Below, piece after piece: positions 1-9,510 of a stretch of DNA of 64,000 nt. The position numbers were made by a program, and so were the translations under genes. The stretch is from Aestuariibaculum lutulentum. Its GTDB lineage: Bacteria; Bacteroidota; Bacteroidia; Flavobacteriales; Flavobacteriaceae. The notes under the pieces are model-generated. The model was not told the origin of the DNA. It worked only from the letters and a program-made list of their open reading frames with translations, and searched no databases. How positions within the stretch are numbered: the first letter of the stretch is position 1; each line of letters begins with the position of its first letter. Location of the stretch: assembly GCF_032926325.1 (NCBI RefSeq), contig NZ_CP136709.1, forward strand, positions 99,501 to 163,500, in the 5' to 3' direction.

Positions 1-455
1 TAGCTTCCGTTGTTGGTGGAGGCTTTAGTATGGTTGCCGGTGGGGTTATTATAGATTTTATTGGCACAAAGAAAATGGCACTTATTCTTATATCTTTATT
101 AGCTCTTGTTATTTTCTCATTCGGCATGATTTCAAACAGTTGGCAAAACATCTCTGCTGTTTATGGATTTATCATACTTTTTAATTTATTAAACACACTA
201 CTTACCGTAGCACTTTTAGCCATGGCGATGAAAATCTCATGGCACAAAATATCAGCTTCTCAATTCACTCTATATATGACCTGTAATAATCTGGGAATTA
301 TAATAGGCCCATGGCTGTTTGGTTTGATTCAAGAAAAATTACAATGGAATCAAGTCTTTTTTTGCGGTGCAGCCATTCCGTTTTTCGCTTTTTTCATTTA
401 TAAAACCATTAACATAAAAAAACACTTAACCACATTAGAAAATTTAACTAACTAA
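1..455 (+). CDS. MFS transporter, C-terminal part (5' end outside window)
   Basis: The reading frame is open from the left edge (codons begin at base 3) to the TAA at 453-455, so this is the last ~150 residues of a larger protein. It shows about four hydrophobic helices. The segment GGVIIDFIGTKK matches the short G-x3-D-x2-G-x-K/R loop between paired helices of the major facilitator superfamily. The later stretch ISASQFTLYMTCNNLG resembles AmpG/PAT-type members, which take up peptides or sugars, but this is not enough to name a substrate. The next gene starts 22 bases downstream on the same strand, so an operon with the lipoprotein and membrane proteins that follow is likely. Confidence 0.75.
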   Translation, partial: ASVVGGGFSMVAGGVIIDFIGTKKMALILISLLALVIFSFGMISNSWQNISAVYGFIILFNLLNTLLTVALLAMAMKISWHKISASQFTLYMTCNNLGIIIGPWLFGLIQEKLQWNQVFFCGAAIPFFAFFIYKTINIKKHLTTLENLTN

Positions 456-477
456 TAACCAACTAAACATAAAACCT

Positions 478-1335
478 ATGAAAACTTCAACAACATTATT
501 TCTTTTATTAACAGCTATAAGTTTGGTTTCCTGTAACGATGCAAAACTCGAAAAAAACATAACCATGTACGCCGACACCTGGGACCATATCGTTAATGAT
601 GGAAATATAGATCTCATCAATAACTCTAATTTCACTGAAGACATTACTTTAGTCATGAGTCCTCAAAACATTGTAGGCATCGATGGTTTTAAAGACTATT
701 ACCAAAATTTTCTAACCGGATTTTCAGATATAAAATTTACCGTCGTTCAAGTTTTCGGTCAGGGAGACAATATAGTAAAGCATTGGAATTTCAAAGGAAA
801 CCATACTGGTGATTTTTTTGGTATACCTGCTACTGGAAATTCAGTAGATATTGATGGCGTTACCTTAGTTAAAATGAAAGACGGTAAAATTGCCCAGGAA
901 GAAGACTTCATGGACAACATGGTTTTTATGCAACAATTAGGACTCTTACCTAACCTGGAAAACACAACTCTGATAAACAGCATATACGAAGCTTTTGGTA
1001 AAGGCGATATTCCAGCAGTTTTAGAAATGATGGATAAAAATATTGTTTGGAATGAATCTACTTCCAGTTCTTATTCAGATGGTAATCCCTATAAAGGACC
1101 AGACGCCGTGTTGAATGGTGTTTTCAAACGCCTGGGAGAAGACAACGAATATTTCAAATTAGAAAATATTAAGCTATCCCCTTTAGGAAACGATCAAGTA
1201 TTAGCGATACTCAATTACGATGGAAAATTTAAAAAAACGGGGGAAGCTTATAAAACCACTGTAGTCCATTTGTGGACATTAAAAAATGAAAAAATAACGA
1301 CATTCCAACAATACATAGGTTTAGGCAAACAATAA
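478..1335 (+). CDS. NTF2-like (SnoaL-type) lipoprotein, two tandem domains
   Basis: 285 aa. Residues 1-18 form a signal peptide ending in LVSC, with Cys19 as the probable lipidated residue. The mature part contains two cone-shaped SnoaL/NTF2-like domains, roughly residues 25-155 and 165-285. Each starts with a helix (MYADTWDHIVNDGNID and INSIYEAFGKGDIPA) followed by strands with the 'Gxdgfkdyy' and 'YKGPDAVLNGVF' patterns typical of the fold. Family members bind small hydrophobic ligands or act as cyclases or isomerases; no catalytic residues can be assigned here. It sits 22 bp after the MFS gene and 77 bp before a membrane acyltransferase-like gene. Confidence 0.7.
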   Translation: MKTSTTLFLLLTAISLVSCNDAKLEKNITMYADTWDHIVNDGNIDLINNSNFTEDITLVMSPQNIVGIDGFKDYYQNFLTGFSDIKFTVVQVFGQGDNIVKHWNFKGNHTGDFFGIPATGNSVDIDGVTLVKMKDGKIAQEEDFMDNMVFMQQLGLLPNLENTTLINSIYEAFGKGDIPAVLEMMDKNIVWNESTSSSYSDGNPYKGPDAVLNGVFKRLGEDNEYFKLENIKLSPLGNDQVLAILNYDGKFKKTGEAYKTTVVHLWTLKNEKITTFQQYIGLGKQ

Positions 1336-1412
1336 TTAACTATAAAAAACACATAATTAACAACATACAGATATTATTACTAAATTAAGACCATATAACT
1401 TAGACATAGCCT

Positions 1413-2588
1413 ATGATAAAATCCAATCGAATTGAATCTATAGATATCTTAAGAGGGTTCGTCATGATTATTATGGCTTTAGATCACACCAGAGATTATT
1501 TCCATTACGGAGCTTTTTTCAGCGACCCTACCAATTTAGAAACCACAACACCAATATTATTTTTCACTCGGTTTATAACACACTATTGTGCTCCGGTTTT
1601 TATTTTATTGGCGGGAACTTCAGCCTTTCTATATGGCAGTAAAAAAACAAAGCCAGAACTCTTTAAATTTCTATTTACACGAGGCATCTGGCTTATTTTT
1701 CTGGAAATCTTTTTAAACAATCTCCTCTGGAAATTCGATGTCACTTATTCGGTTGTCATCCTTCAGGTTATTTGGGCCATTGGTTTAACAATGCTCATAT
1801 TATCATTCTTAATATTTCTGAACACTAAACTATTATTACTTATTGGAAGTCTTATCATTGCCGGACATAATGCGTTAGACAACATCGTTATGCAAGGCAA
1901 TAGTTTTTCATCTATACTTTGGTACGCTTTACATCAACAGAATGGTACTGCCATTGGAGGGCAAGTAGTTGTTTTTGCCTATCCCATTTTACCTTGGCTT
2001 GGTGTTATGATTCTTGGTTATTGCTTAGGACAACTATACCTTCCTGATTTCGATACTGAAAAAAGAAAACAATGGTTATTGAAAATAGGATTAGCTTCTA
2101 CCGTTCTATTTTTTATCATTCGAGGAATAAATATTTATGGCGATTTAGTGCCGTGGTCCATTCAAGACACAACAACTAAAACCATTTTATCTTTCTTTAA
2201 AGTCACCAAATATCCACCTTCCTTATCGTATCTTTTAATCACCTTAGGGCCTGCATTATTATTTTTATATGCTATTGAATCAGTTAAAAACAAACTCACC
2301 GATTTTATGATTGTTTTTGGTCGGGTACCTCTCTTCTATTATTTTCTTCACATTTTTGTTATCCATGTTTTAGCAATAGTCGGTATACTAATTTTCGGTG
2401 GTGACTGGAAAAACATGATTATAACTCAGGCCGGATTTAATAACCCCACATTAAAAGATTATGGATATTCTTTATTAACGGTTTATCTCGTTTGGATAAG
2501 CATAATCATCCTTCTCTATTTCCCCTGTAAAACTTATATGATTTACAAAGTAAAAAACAAAGAGAAATGGTGGCTAAGCTATCTGTAA
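1413..2588 (+). CDS. DUF1624 / HGSNAT-like membrane protein
   Basis: 391 aa, about ten hydrophobic helices, no signal peptide. The N-terminal motif RIESIDILRGFVMIIMALDH (residues 6-25) is the hallmark of the DUF1624/YeiB-like family, which includes heparan-alpha-glucosaminide N-acetyltransferase; the conserved D-x-x-R-G and following D-H lie in the first helix. Members move acyl groups across the membrane onto sugars or other acceptors. The later GRVPLFYYFLHIFVIH segment is also typical of the family. The substrate is unknown. The ATG at 1413 is well placed, 77 bp after the lipoprotein gene, and the amino acid permease gene starts 13 bp after its stop, suggesting co-transcription. Confidence 0.75.
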   Translation: MIKSNRIESIDILRGFVMIIMALDHTRDYFHYGAFFSDPTNLETTTPILFFTRFITHYCAPVFILLAGTSAFLYGSKKTKPELFKFLFTRGIWLIFLEIFLNNLLWKFDVTYSVVILQVIWAIGLTMLILSFLIFLNTKLLLLIGSLIIAGHNALDNIVMQGNSFSSILWYALHQQNGTAIGGQVVVFAYPILPWLGVMILGYCLGQLYLPDFDTEKRKQWLLKIGLASTVLFFIIRGINIYGDLVPWSIQDTTTKTILSFFKVTKYPPSLSYLLITLGPALLFLYAIESVKNKLTDFMIVFGRVPLFYYFLHIFVIHVLAIVGILIFGGDWKNMIITQAGFNNPTLKDYGYSLLTVYLVWISIIILLYFPCKTYMIYKVKNKEKWWLSYL

Positions 2589-2601
2589 AACCTTAAAGCT
2601 T

Positions 2602-3909
2602 ATGGAAAAAAATAATGAACATTTAAAACGTGAAGTTGGTGTTTTAGGGCTTTCTGCCAATATAATAAACATTATAATTGGTTCCGGTATATTTGTCTTA
2701 CCTGCAACAATTGCCGCTCTAATGGGACCAGCAAGCATCATTGCTTATTTATTTTGCGGACTATTGATGGCGTTAGTGATGCTATGTTTTGCCGAAGCAG
2801 GCAGTAAAGTCAATAATACAGGAGGTCCATATACATATATTGAAACTGCCTTTGGTGATTATGCCGGGTTTATTGCCGGATGTTTTGCCGTAAGCAGCAA
2901 CCTTTTTGCTGATGCCGCTGTTTCTAATGCTTTGGTTAATATCATTATGGCAGCTTACCCTGTTTTAGAAGGCACATGGTTTAGATTGATTTTTTTAACT
3001 GTATTGTTCTGGGGACTGGCTTTCATTAACGTTATAGGTCTGAAACAAGGTATTGGTCTTGTAAAACTAAACACGGTTTTAAAACTTTTACCGCTATCAA
3101 TTCTAATCATTTTTGGGTTACCGAATATCAATTTCAGCAATTTAGCCATTGAGACTTTAACTGACTTAGATACTTTAGGACAAGCCTCATTAATTCTATT
3201 TTTTGCATTTCAAGGGTGTGAAACCGGAATTATTGTTGGTGGTGAAGTTCTAAATCCTAAACGCACTATACCTAAAGCTGTTTTAGTAAGTATTAGTACA
3301 GTTCTTGTTGTTTATGTTTTGCTACAAACTGTGGGGCAAGGCATTCTTGGAGACACATTTCAAAATTATGAAAGAGCACCTTTGGCTGAAACTGCTAAAG
3401 TTGTTTTAGGTTCATTCGGATTCCTGCTCTTAACTGTTGGAGCTGTAATTTCCATGTTCGGAAATATGACTGGTTCTATCCTTAATAGTCCACGAATATT
3501 CTATGCCCTTTCAAGAGACAACGTATTTCCGATTAAAGGACTTTCAAAAATTCATAAAACCTATGCAACGCCTTATATAGCCATTTTAATTTACGTATCT
3601 ATTGGTTATACATTAACTGTTTTTGGCAGCTTTAAGCAGGCTGTTATTATTGCTACAAGCTCGATGCTTTTACTTTATTTAGGGGTTGCTCTGTCTGTTA
3701 TTAAACTAAGACAAACGCGAAAACCCCAAACCGAAGAGTTTAAAATCCCTGGAGGTTTAACGGTTCCTATTTTATCGATACTTATTATCTTTTATTTTCT
3801 GTCCAATCTGGCATCAAATGAAATTATTGGAACCATTGCTGTGATAATTTTTCTGAGTATCCTGTACGTAATTATTAAATATTTTAAGAATAAAAAGTCA
3901 AGACACTAA
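2602..3909 (+). CDS. APC-family amino acid permease
   Basis: 435 aa with about 12 membrane helices. The first helix carries the unwound substrate-binding motif GSGIF (residues 27-31) characteristic of the amino acid-polyamine-organocation superfamily. Further hallmarks are GGPYTYIETAFGDYAGF after helix 2 and the FQGCETG segment in helix 6. It probably imports or exchanges an amino acid by coupling to H+ or a second amino acid; which one cannot be read from sequence. It starts 13 bp after the DUF1624 stop and is the last gene of the plus-strand block; the next gene is convergent, 22 bp away. Confidence 0.85.
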   Translation: MEKNNEHLKREVGVLGLSANIINIIIGSGIFVLPATIAALMGPASIIAYLFCGLLMALVMLCFAEAGSKVNNTGGPYTYIETAFGDYAGFIAGCFAVSSNLFADAAVSNALVNIIMAAYPVLEGTWFRLIFLTVLFWGLAFINVIGLKQGIGLVKLNTVLKLLPLSILIIFGLPNINFSNLAIETLTDLDTLGQASLILFFAFQGCETGIIVGGEVLNPKRTIPKAVLVSISTVLVVYVLLQTVGQGILGDTFQNYERAPLAETAKVVLGSFGFLLLTVGAVISMFGNMTGSILNSPRIFYALSRDNVFPIKGLSKIHKTYATPYIAILIYVSIGYTLTVFGSFKQAVIIATSSMLLLYLGVALSVIKLRQTRKPQTEEFKIPGGLTVPILSILIIFYFLSNLASNEIIGTIAVIIFLSILYVIIKYFKNKKSRH

Positions 3910-3931
3910 TAGTCTTTTGCTCTAAAAACTT

Positions 3932-6163
3932 TTAATCCGTTACTTTAATACTTGCCATTGCCAGTCGTCCGATAGATGGTGCTCCTACAAATTCAAGTTG
4001 TTTAGTATTGAATAAATTTGAGATATTAAAGTTAAAGGAAACTTTCTTATTTATTTGATAAGTAGCATTTAAATCGAAAGTTGTAAACCCACCAAGCGCA
4101 CCATAATTAAAATTTTTCGGTGGTACCCGGGTTCCCTCTCCAGCCTCTGTACCTATCTGATTCCCGCTAAAAAAATCATATTTCTGAACCATTCTGGCTC
4201 CCAAATATAAATTAAGACGCTGTTTCCAGAGGTCTTTAATCGTCAGCTGTGCCATTCCTCTGTGATTTGGCGCATTGAGACTTTTTTCGTCAGGACTAAT
4301 AACCCCATCTTTATTTGCATCGTTTTCCTCAAAATCTGCATTAATCCATGAATATTTTAAAGCCAACTGAATTGCAGGTGTGAAACTGAAGTTTACCCCT
4401 GCATCCAGACCATAGATTTTGGCACGTCCGTAATTAAAAAAAGTTAAAAAGGAAGCACCTTGCAGGGTGTCATTGCTAACAGTACCAGCGAAAATAGGGT
4501 TGTGATTAACTTTAATTGTATTCACTTCCAGTGCTCTTCCCCCAACTGGCAACGATGGAGTTATAAAATTTTTGCTAATACCATAATAGGCATTAGCATC
4601 AACCCAAAGTTTTTTAGAAGCTTGCCCTTTAAATCCGATTTCCCAGGTTCCAACTTCTTCCGCCTTTAAAGCTTCTGTAGATGTTATCGCTTCCGGATCG
4701 TTAACATTAGCATTGTTCGGGATGTACAAAATTCCCTTTCCTCCATTCCCAAAAAAGAAGCTTCTAATATTGGCATATTGATTTTGAATGGAAGGTAACA
4801 CATACGCCTTAGCCCATCCCAGCCTTACACTTCCATTAGTAAAATCCTTCACTAAAGTAAATTTTGGAGCAAACAAATCTTTAAAATTATCGTTGTTATC
4901 ATATCTGAAAGCTCCAATTACTCTTAATTTAGAGATTAAACTTTTTTCGAGCTGTATCACGGCACCAACCTGAGAAACCGAAATATCACCCGACTTACCT
5001 ACCACCGTTGTTCCGTTATCTGTATTAGGACTAATATTCTCATAATCCAACCCTCCAACTAAAAACAAGCCGATATCTGGAAAGCTTGTATTATATTGAA
5101 AATCGGCATTAAACCTTCTGCTCCTTTCTCTAAAACTGGCTCCAGTTAATGCCAACGCTTCAGCTTCATCGGGAGGCAAGTAAAGACTTCCCTGCTGTGT
5201 TCTCGTCCAAAACGTTTGTGTGTAACTGGTAATACTGTAACTGCGTCCTAAACTACCCCATGTATTATAAACATTAGCGTAAAAGTGACGACTTCGTAAT
5301 CTGGCCTGCAAAAAGCTGTATGTTACCCCTCTCATTTGATTTCGTCCGGACGTAACAACCTGCAAAAAATTATTTTTACTGGTACCTCCGGAAACAACAA
5401 TTTCTGTTTTAGGATTAAGATTATAATACAGATGAGCTTCCCCTCTGATATGCCTGAAATTATAATCTACATTACGCTCAGGAATAGCTTTTGTTTGCCC
5501 TTGAACATAAACACTATCTGTGAAATTAAATTCCTGTCCGGTAGCATATTCGCCTGTAACTTTCCAGGCCCAGTTATTATCAATTTTTTGGGCATGCCTG
5601 AATCTTCCACTAAACTGATATTGTGTTCCTGCACTGAGAGAGACTGATGTTCCTGGAGTTTTGCGAGGATCTTTAGTGACACTATTAAAGACTCCGTTAT
5701 GAGCATTCGGACCATACAAAGCCGTTTGCGGCCCCAGCACAACCTCCATCTGCTGGATATCGTCTATAATGGTAGACCCATTATTAAAAACAGATAACCC
5801 ACCACTTAATGGTGAAGTGCTTATACGACCATCAACAATTTGCAGGACCTTATTGTTAAACGCACTGTTCAAACCTCTGGCGTTAAAGGTGGTCCCATCA
5901 ACCCCATAACGGGTGAATTCCACCCCTTGAAGCGTACCAATAAGTTCACCAATATTCGAACCTGCAAATCGTTCAATATCCTTGGTTGCCAACACCTGGA
6001 TGGAAGCCGCAGCACGTGTTATTTTTTCAGGACGCAAAAGTGATGTTACAACCACTTCTGATAGGGTATCGATAAGTATTTGCTTATTCTGACCTTCGTT
6101 TTGTGCAAAAATACCCTGTATTAAAAAGAATAGCGAAAGCCATAAAATAGTTGCATGTTTCAT
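3932..6163 (-). CDS. TonB-dependent outer membrane receptor
   Basis: 743 aa. Signal peptide residues 1-20 (cut before QNEGQN), a TonB-box-like TLSEVVVTS, a plug domain (about residues 37-165, with the 'ARGLNSAFNN.VLQIVDGR' and 'MEVVLGPQTALYGPNAHNGVFN' signatures) and a C-terminal 22-strand barrel. It lacks the N-terminal carboxypeptidase-like domain common to SusC proteins and no SusD partner is present, so a siderophore, vitamin or metal cargo is more likely than a glycan. An extracellular loop contains DANKDGVISPDE, which matches an EF-hand-like calcium loop. Transcribed alone; 360 bp separate it from the next upstream minus-strand gene. Confidence 0.9.
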   Translation of the reverse strand: MKHATILWLSLFFLIQGIFAQNEGQNKQILIDTLSEVVVTSLLRPEKITRAAASIQVLATKDIERFAGSNIGELIGTLQGVEFTRYGVDGTTFNARGLNSAFNNKVLQIVDGRISTSPLSGGLSVFNNGSTIIDDIQQMEVVLGPQTALYGPNAHNGVFNSVTKDPRKTPGTSVSLSAGTQYQFSGRFRHAQKIDNNWAWKVTGEYATGQEFNFTDSVYVQGQTKAIPERNVDYNFRHIRGEAHLYYNLNPKTEIVVSGGTSKNNFLQVVTSGRNQMRGVTYSFLQARLRSRHFYANVYNTWGSLGRSYSITSYTQTFWTRTQQGSLYLPPDEAEALALTGASFRERSRRFNADFQYNTSFPDIGLFLVGGLDYENISPNTDNGTTVVGKSGDISVSQVGAVIQLEKSLISKLRVIGAFRYDNNDNFKDLFAPKFTLVKDFTNGSVRLGWAKAYVLPSIQNQYANIRSFFFGNGGKGILYIPNNANVNDPEAITSTEALKAEEVGTWEIGFKGQASKKLWVDANAYYGISKNFITPSLPVGGRALEVNTIKVNHNPIFAGTVSNDTLQGASFLTFFNYGRAKIYGLDAGVNFSFTPAIQLALKYSWINADFEENDANKDGVISPDEKSLNAPNHRGMAQLTIKDLWKQRLNLYLGARMVQKYDFFSGNQIGTEAGEGTRVPPKNFNYGALGGFTTFDLNATYQINKKVSFNFNISNLFNTKQLEFVGAPSIGRLAMASIKVTD

Positions 6164-6523
6164 AGCACATGATTTTAGTAAAACTTAAATGACATCAACT
6201 ACTTAGGGATTCTTTGCTTTCCGCGATTTGCTACTATCGCATATTATTTATATACTAATATTGTCTAAAATTTTATATGAGATTTATATGATAAAAAATA
6301 AACCCCAAACTGAACATTCAATGAAATTTATTCAAAACAATATTCAATTTGGGGCTAATCCTCATCCTTTATTTTAAGGATTACTAAAGATAATTATTTT
6401 TTCCATACGAAATACAGAACAAAATATTTTCACTTTAAAAATCAACAAGTTACACAAACATCATTCATGATATTTCTACAAAAATGGAGAGCATGAATTA
6501 AATGAATACTTATTTCAATTTTA
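6164..6523. other. Intergenic region with receptor promoter and a terminator
   Basis: 360 bp without a convincing ORF. The left part must hold the promoter of the TonB receptor gene (start at 6163); I see no exact TAnnTTTG box. A short hairpin GCGAT...ATCGC lies around 6222-6240. The hairpin at 6303-6354 is described separately. The rest is AT-rich sequence in which I see nothing. Confidence 0.5.
6303..6354 (-). terminator. Probable terminator of the haloperoxidase-like gene
   Basis: Read on the minus strand, CCCCAAATTGAA (6354-6343) pairs with TTCAGTTTGGGG (6314-6303) over 12 bp with one U-G wobble, which is a wobble only in this direction. The loop is long (28 nt) and a U-rich tail (TTTATTTTTT) follows. 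It lies about 170 bp after the stop of the minus-strand gene at 6524. Confidence 0.55.
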
Positions 6524-7921
6524 TTACTTTTCTTTAAGAGCGTTTTCATAAACATAATCACCCAATTCTTTACCTAAAGCTTCACCGACATCTACAGCCA
6601 GTCTAAAGTGATAACCGATATAAATACGTGATAAAGAATTTTCTCTTACTGCATCTGAAACTGAAGAAAAAGAACGAATAACACCTGGCATATAACCACT
6701 ATCAAGGTTAAGCTCATAATTATCTCTGTCATCAAAAAATCGAATTATTACTTGTCCGGCGACAGAACCAGAAATGGCGTGTGCAGATGGATATTCTCCT
6801 AATGGTGGTGTGTTAAGTAGTGGTACCCATGACGGATCTGCTGTGGTTGCATCATTTCCATCATTATCTGCTAGTTGGATTGCTGTTATTGGTCTCCAGA
6901 AATAATGATACATTTTACTTTCGAAAATTGATATGTATGAATCGGCTATTGCACTATGCACTAAAGCCAGGTATCTGGCAGTTTTCCATGCATTTTGTGA
7001 TTTTTCATTATAACTATCTCTCACAATTCTAGCAACAACATTCCAACCTCGACTGGAATTCTCCGCCCAGAACACCCCTAACTCAGTTTGGTCTGCCGAA
7101 CGCACCTGACTGTTTAATGCGCCAAAATCTTTAGTTTCATTTAAATCTGCTGCATACTCAGGAGAGCTCGTTTCATAAGGCGGTTCTGATCTGAACATGT
7201 CGTTTGTTACCATAAAAAATGGTTTTAGCTTATGAAAATTCGCCAAGGCATATCCCATACCATTGGGAGCTAAAGGATATGGAAGATACCTATATTCTCC
7301 AGGCTGAGTCCCTTCTGCTGGTTGGTTTGGAACCCCAGGAGCCAGATTAGGTGTATCGCCAGCCCTTTTTGCCATAATTGCTTCCGCGACAGCATGCCCC
7401 AAAGCGATACCTTTATTTTTAGCTTCACCATCGGGAATACCATCTAATGTCTCTGCCAACAATGCATTGATACTTTGAAAATTTTGGGGAAGATACGCTG
7501 GTGCAAAAGGAAGTTGATTTATTGCCATAAGCACATCGTATGCGGCTTGAGATACAGCGGCATCGGGATTTGCATCTTTATCTCTTGGCACTCCAGCGTA
7601 GGTTTCGTAACGAGGCACTATACCGTTAAGGGCATCATGCATTGCCAGATGAACCAATGCCCAGGTATAGGAGGCTGACGGAGGTGGTGTTCCGGGTCCG
7701 TTTAAAGAAAAAGTATAAAGATCTTCCATTACCTGATTCCAGGCCAATACCGTGTTTGGTGAGGTATTTGCCGATTTCGACATCATCGCATTTTCTTCTT
7801 CAATTAGCTCTAAATCGTTGTTCTTAGAACAGGAGAAGTCTAATAACAGCATGGCTATTAGAAGAATGTATCCAGTTTTTATTTGCCTTGCATTTCGGGT
7901 CGCCACCCAAGTTGTTTTCAT
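6524..7921 (-). CDS. Vanadium-dependent haloperoxidase-like PAP2 lipoprotein
   Basis: 465 aa. Residues 1-30 are a long signal segment ending in DFSC (Cys31), so it is a lipoprotein. The three motifs of the vanadium haloperoxidase/PAP2 superfamily are present: K336-x6-R343-P344 (KMYHYFWRP), PSAH with His381 in PSAHAISGS, and S431-R432-x5-His438-x5-Asp444 in SRIYIGYHFRLAVD. These residues bind vanadate or phosphate, and the second His is the axial or nucleophilic ligand. The fold is all-helical. Whether it oxidises halides or acts as a phosphatase cannot be told, because PSAH replaces the usual PSGH. It is the first of four adjacent minus-strand lipoprotein genes; its N-terminus resembles that of the next gene (shared ARQ-x-KT and DLE-I/L-I). 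Confidence 0.85.
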   Translation of the reverse strand: MKTTWVATRNARQIKTGYILLIAMLLLDFSCSKNNDLELIEEENAMMSKSANTSPNTVLAWNQVMEDLYTFSLNGPGTPPPSASYTWALVHLAMHDALNGIVPRYETYAGVPRDKDANPDAAVSQAAYDVLMAINQLPFAPAYLPQNFQSINALLAETLDGIPDGEAKNKGIALGHAVAEAIMAKRAGDTPNLAPGVPNQPAEGTQPGEYRYLPYPLAPNGMGYALANFHKLKPFFMVTNDMFRSEPPYETSSPEYAADLNETKDFGALNSQVRSADQTELGVFWAENSSRGWNVVARIVRDSYNEKSQNAWKTARYLALVHSAIADSYISIFESKMYHYFWRPITAIQLADNDGNDATTADPSWVPLLNTPPLGEYPSAHAISGSVAGQVIIRFFDDRDNYELNLDSGYMPGVIRSFSSVSDAVRENSLSRIYIGYHFRLAVDVGEALGKELGDYVYENALKEK

Positions 7922-7948
7922 GATTCATTATTTTAAGTGTTAATTATG

Positions 7949-8671
7949 TTATTCAGTTTGTCCTGCCAGAATTGGAGCATTAGGTTTTGAATTATAGGCG
8001 TAATCTTTAATGGTCCACTCGTTACTGTTTTTGACATCGAATCTAGCCCAACCAAAATATATTTTACTATTTACCGAAAACTGTAACCCTACGTATTTGT
8101 CTTCTGTATTTTCCCAACTGTATTTACAATAAGTCGAAAACGTATCACAAAAATTCATTCCGACGTAACCTCCATAAGAATCGAAAAACGTAGGGAATTC
8201 AAGAACTTTAGAAATGACTTTACCTTGACCTAAAGGTATTATGTAAGATTCAAAAGGACCAGATACCGATACAAATGCATTATTTTTAAGTCTTTCAAAG
8301 GGTTCTGCTAAAAAACACCAAGAATCACGGATAGATGTAAAACTAAAATCAACAAAACCATCATTATTAATATCCAGATTATAAAAATCATCCGCTTTTA
8401 CACTGGAGAAATCGGGTTCTATATCCTTATAGATAATAACTGATTCTTGTACATATGGAATATCATTACCATTATGAATTTCATCTTGAGTTTCAGATTC
8501 GTTCTCGACTATTGACTCTTTATCTATAATTTCCAAATCCTCAACATTAGCACAAGATGACATTAAAACATTAATAATAAGAACAACCACCACTGAAATA
8601 TAACATCGAAAAATTGTCTTATATTGCCTAGCATATAGATTTGCCTTCCTAGTTTTTTTCATAAATTTCAA
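7949..8671 (-). CDS. Lipoprotein of unknown function
   Basis: 240 aa. Signal segment ends in MSSC (Cys40); a start at Met4 is equally possible. After an acidic linker (residues 45-75) comes a mostly beta domain with DINNDGFVDFSF, a calcium-loop-like D-x-N-x-D-G pattern. The C-terminus ends KDYAYNSKPNAPILAGQTE, a 'DYAYNS-x-P-xx-PI-AG' tail that I associate with Bacteroidota surface beta-sandwich proteins. Function unknown. The gene lies 27 bp upstream of the haloperoxidase-like gene on the same strand and the two are probably co-transcribed. The acidic residues just after the lipid Cys are compatible with a lipoprotein surface-export signal (inference). Confidence 0.65.
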   Translation of the reverse strand: MKFMKKTRKANLYARQYKTIFRCYISVVVVLIINVLMSSCANVEDLEIIDKESIVENESETQDEIHNGNDIPYVQESVIIYKDIEPDFSSVKADDFYNLDINNDGFVDFSFTSIRDSWCFLAEPFERLKNNAFVSVSGPFESYIIPLGQGKVISKVLEFPTFFDSYGGYVGMNFCDTFSTYCKYSWENTEDKYVGLQFSVNSKIYFGWARFDVKNSNEWTIKDYAYNSKPNAPILAGQTE

Positions 8672-8696
8672 TTTTAAATATTAATACTATTTTACT

Positions 8697-8735
8697 TTAG
8701 TCTAGCTAGAATTGGTTTATTGGATATTTCATTAC
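8697..8735 (-). pseudogene. Possible relic of a second copy of the lipoprotein C-terminus
   Basis: On the minus strand this stretch reads E-I-S-N-K-P-I-L-A-R-L-K-stop. It resembles the end of the neighbouring 240-aa lipoprotein (S-K-P-N-A-P-I-L-A-G-Q-T-E-stop); at DNA level CCAATTCTAGCTAGAC faces CCAATTCTGGCAGGAC. It is out of frame with the gene at 8747 and too short to function. I read it as a decayed fragment left by duplication; chance similarity is possible. Confidence 0.35.
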
Positions 8736-8746
8736 ATGGTAATTAT

Positions 8747-9481
8747 TTAATATTCAATTTTTATATCCGGACTGTCGGTTTCCTCAACATTTGAATAAAT
8801 TCCCAAATTACCATTAAATAAATGTGCGCTAATCAATGAATCGTGATCATCAAACATTATTTCTTCCCATGTTTCTGAATTTAGCCTTCTTAAAAAAACT
8901 TTAAATACACCACCTATTGGAATATATTGATAAATGTCTGGGATTAATATTTGAGCCCCCCATAGCAAGCCAGTACCATCCCATTTTTGATTGTTAAAAA
9001 CGATAAAGTTTGATGGTGAAGGAAATTGCCCCACTATAACCGAACAGGTATCCTTCGCTATATATCCATTGGCTGCAATGCATGTAATTTCAATCTTGTA
9101 CATCCCTTTCTCCAATTCATTTAATATCGTTGAGAGAGAATCTGGTGATACAAAATGGAAAGAATCAGGACCTGCAATTTTATCCCATCTATATTTTACA
9201 GGTGGATTGACAACTTGATAGGAAGCCCAGCCGTTTAATCTGCAAGAATTATTCGGGAGAAAAACAAGCTTATCTGTCCCAGCTCCTATTTTAATTTCTA
9301 CAAAATCTGTTGAAGTTTCATTATTATTTAAATGATCATTTTCATTATTTAAATGATCATTACCATTGACTAAAGAATCATTAGTAATTCCTTCAAATGT
9401 ATTAATTCCTTCAAATGTATCTTCATTATTAGTACAAGAGGAAAACACTACTATAAATAAAAGTACTTTTAAAATTTTCAT
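8747..9481 (-). CDS. PKD-like-domain lipoprotein
   Basis: 244 aa. Short signal peptide ending FSSC (Cys16). The spacer contains two small tandem duplications, TFEGI twice and NDHLNN twice, also visible as DNA repeats around 9325-9420. Residues ~62-155 form a PKD/Ig-like domain (LVFLPNNSCRLNGWAS, YRWDKIAGPDSF, LEKGMYKIEIT, KDTCSVIV) that is clearly paralogous to the one in the kelch lipoprotein next door (LYYPNNHLILDGLKS, YTWRKIAGPPYY, MGTYLFEIT). The ~85 C-terminal residues are not recognised. Probably a surface-exposed binding or adhesion protein. The homologue next door is much longer, so this copy may be C-terminally truncated. Confidence 0.65.
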   Translation of the reverse strand: MKILKVLLFIVVFSSCTNNEDTFEGINTFEGITNDSLVNGNDHLNNENDHLNNNETSTDFVEIKIGAGTDKLVFLPNNSCRLNGWASYQVVNPPVKYRWDKIAGPDSFHFVSPDSLSTILNELEKGMYKIEITCIAANGYIAKDTCSVIVGQFPSPSNFIVFNNQKWDGTGLLWGAQILIPDIYQYIPIGGVFKVFLRRLNSETWEEIMFDDHDSLISAHLFNGNLGIYSNVEETDSPDIKIEY

Positions 9482-9510
9482 GGCTAGTTGTCTTTTAATT
9501 GATTTACACT

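Noticed and set aside
5336..5647. 103-codon plus-strand ORF inside the TonB receptor gene
   Set aside because: Antisense shadow of a clear barrel-coding gene; no promoter box, and composition typical of antisense frames. Other antisense ORFs of 60-115 codons in the window were rejected for the same reason.
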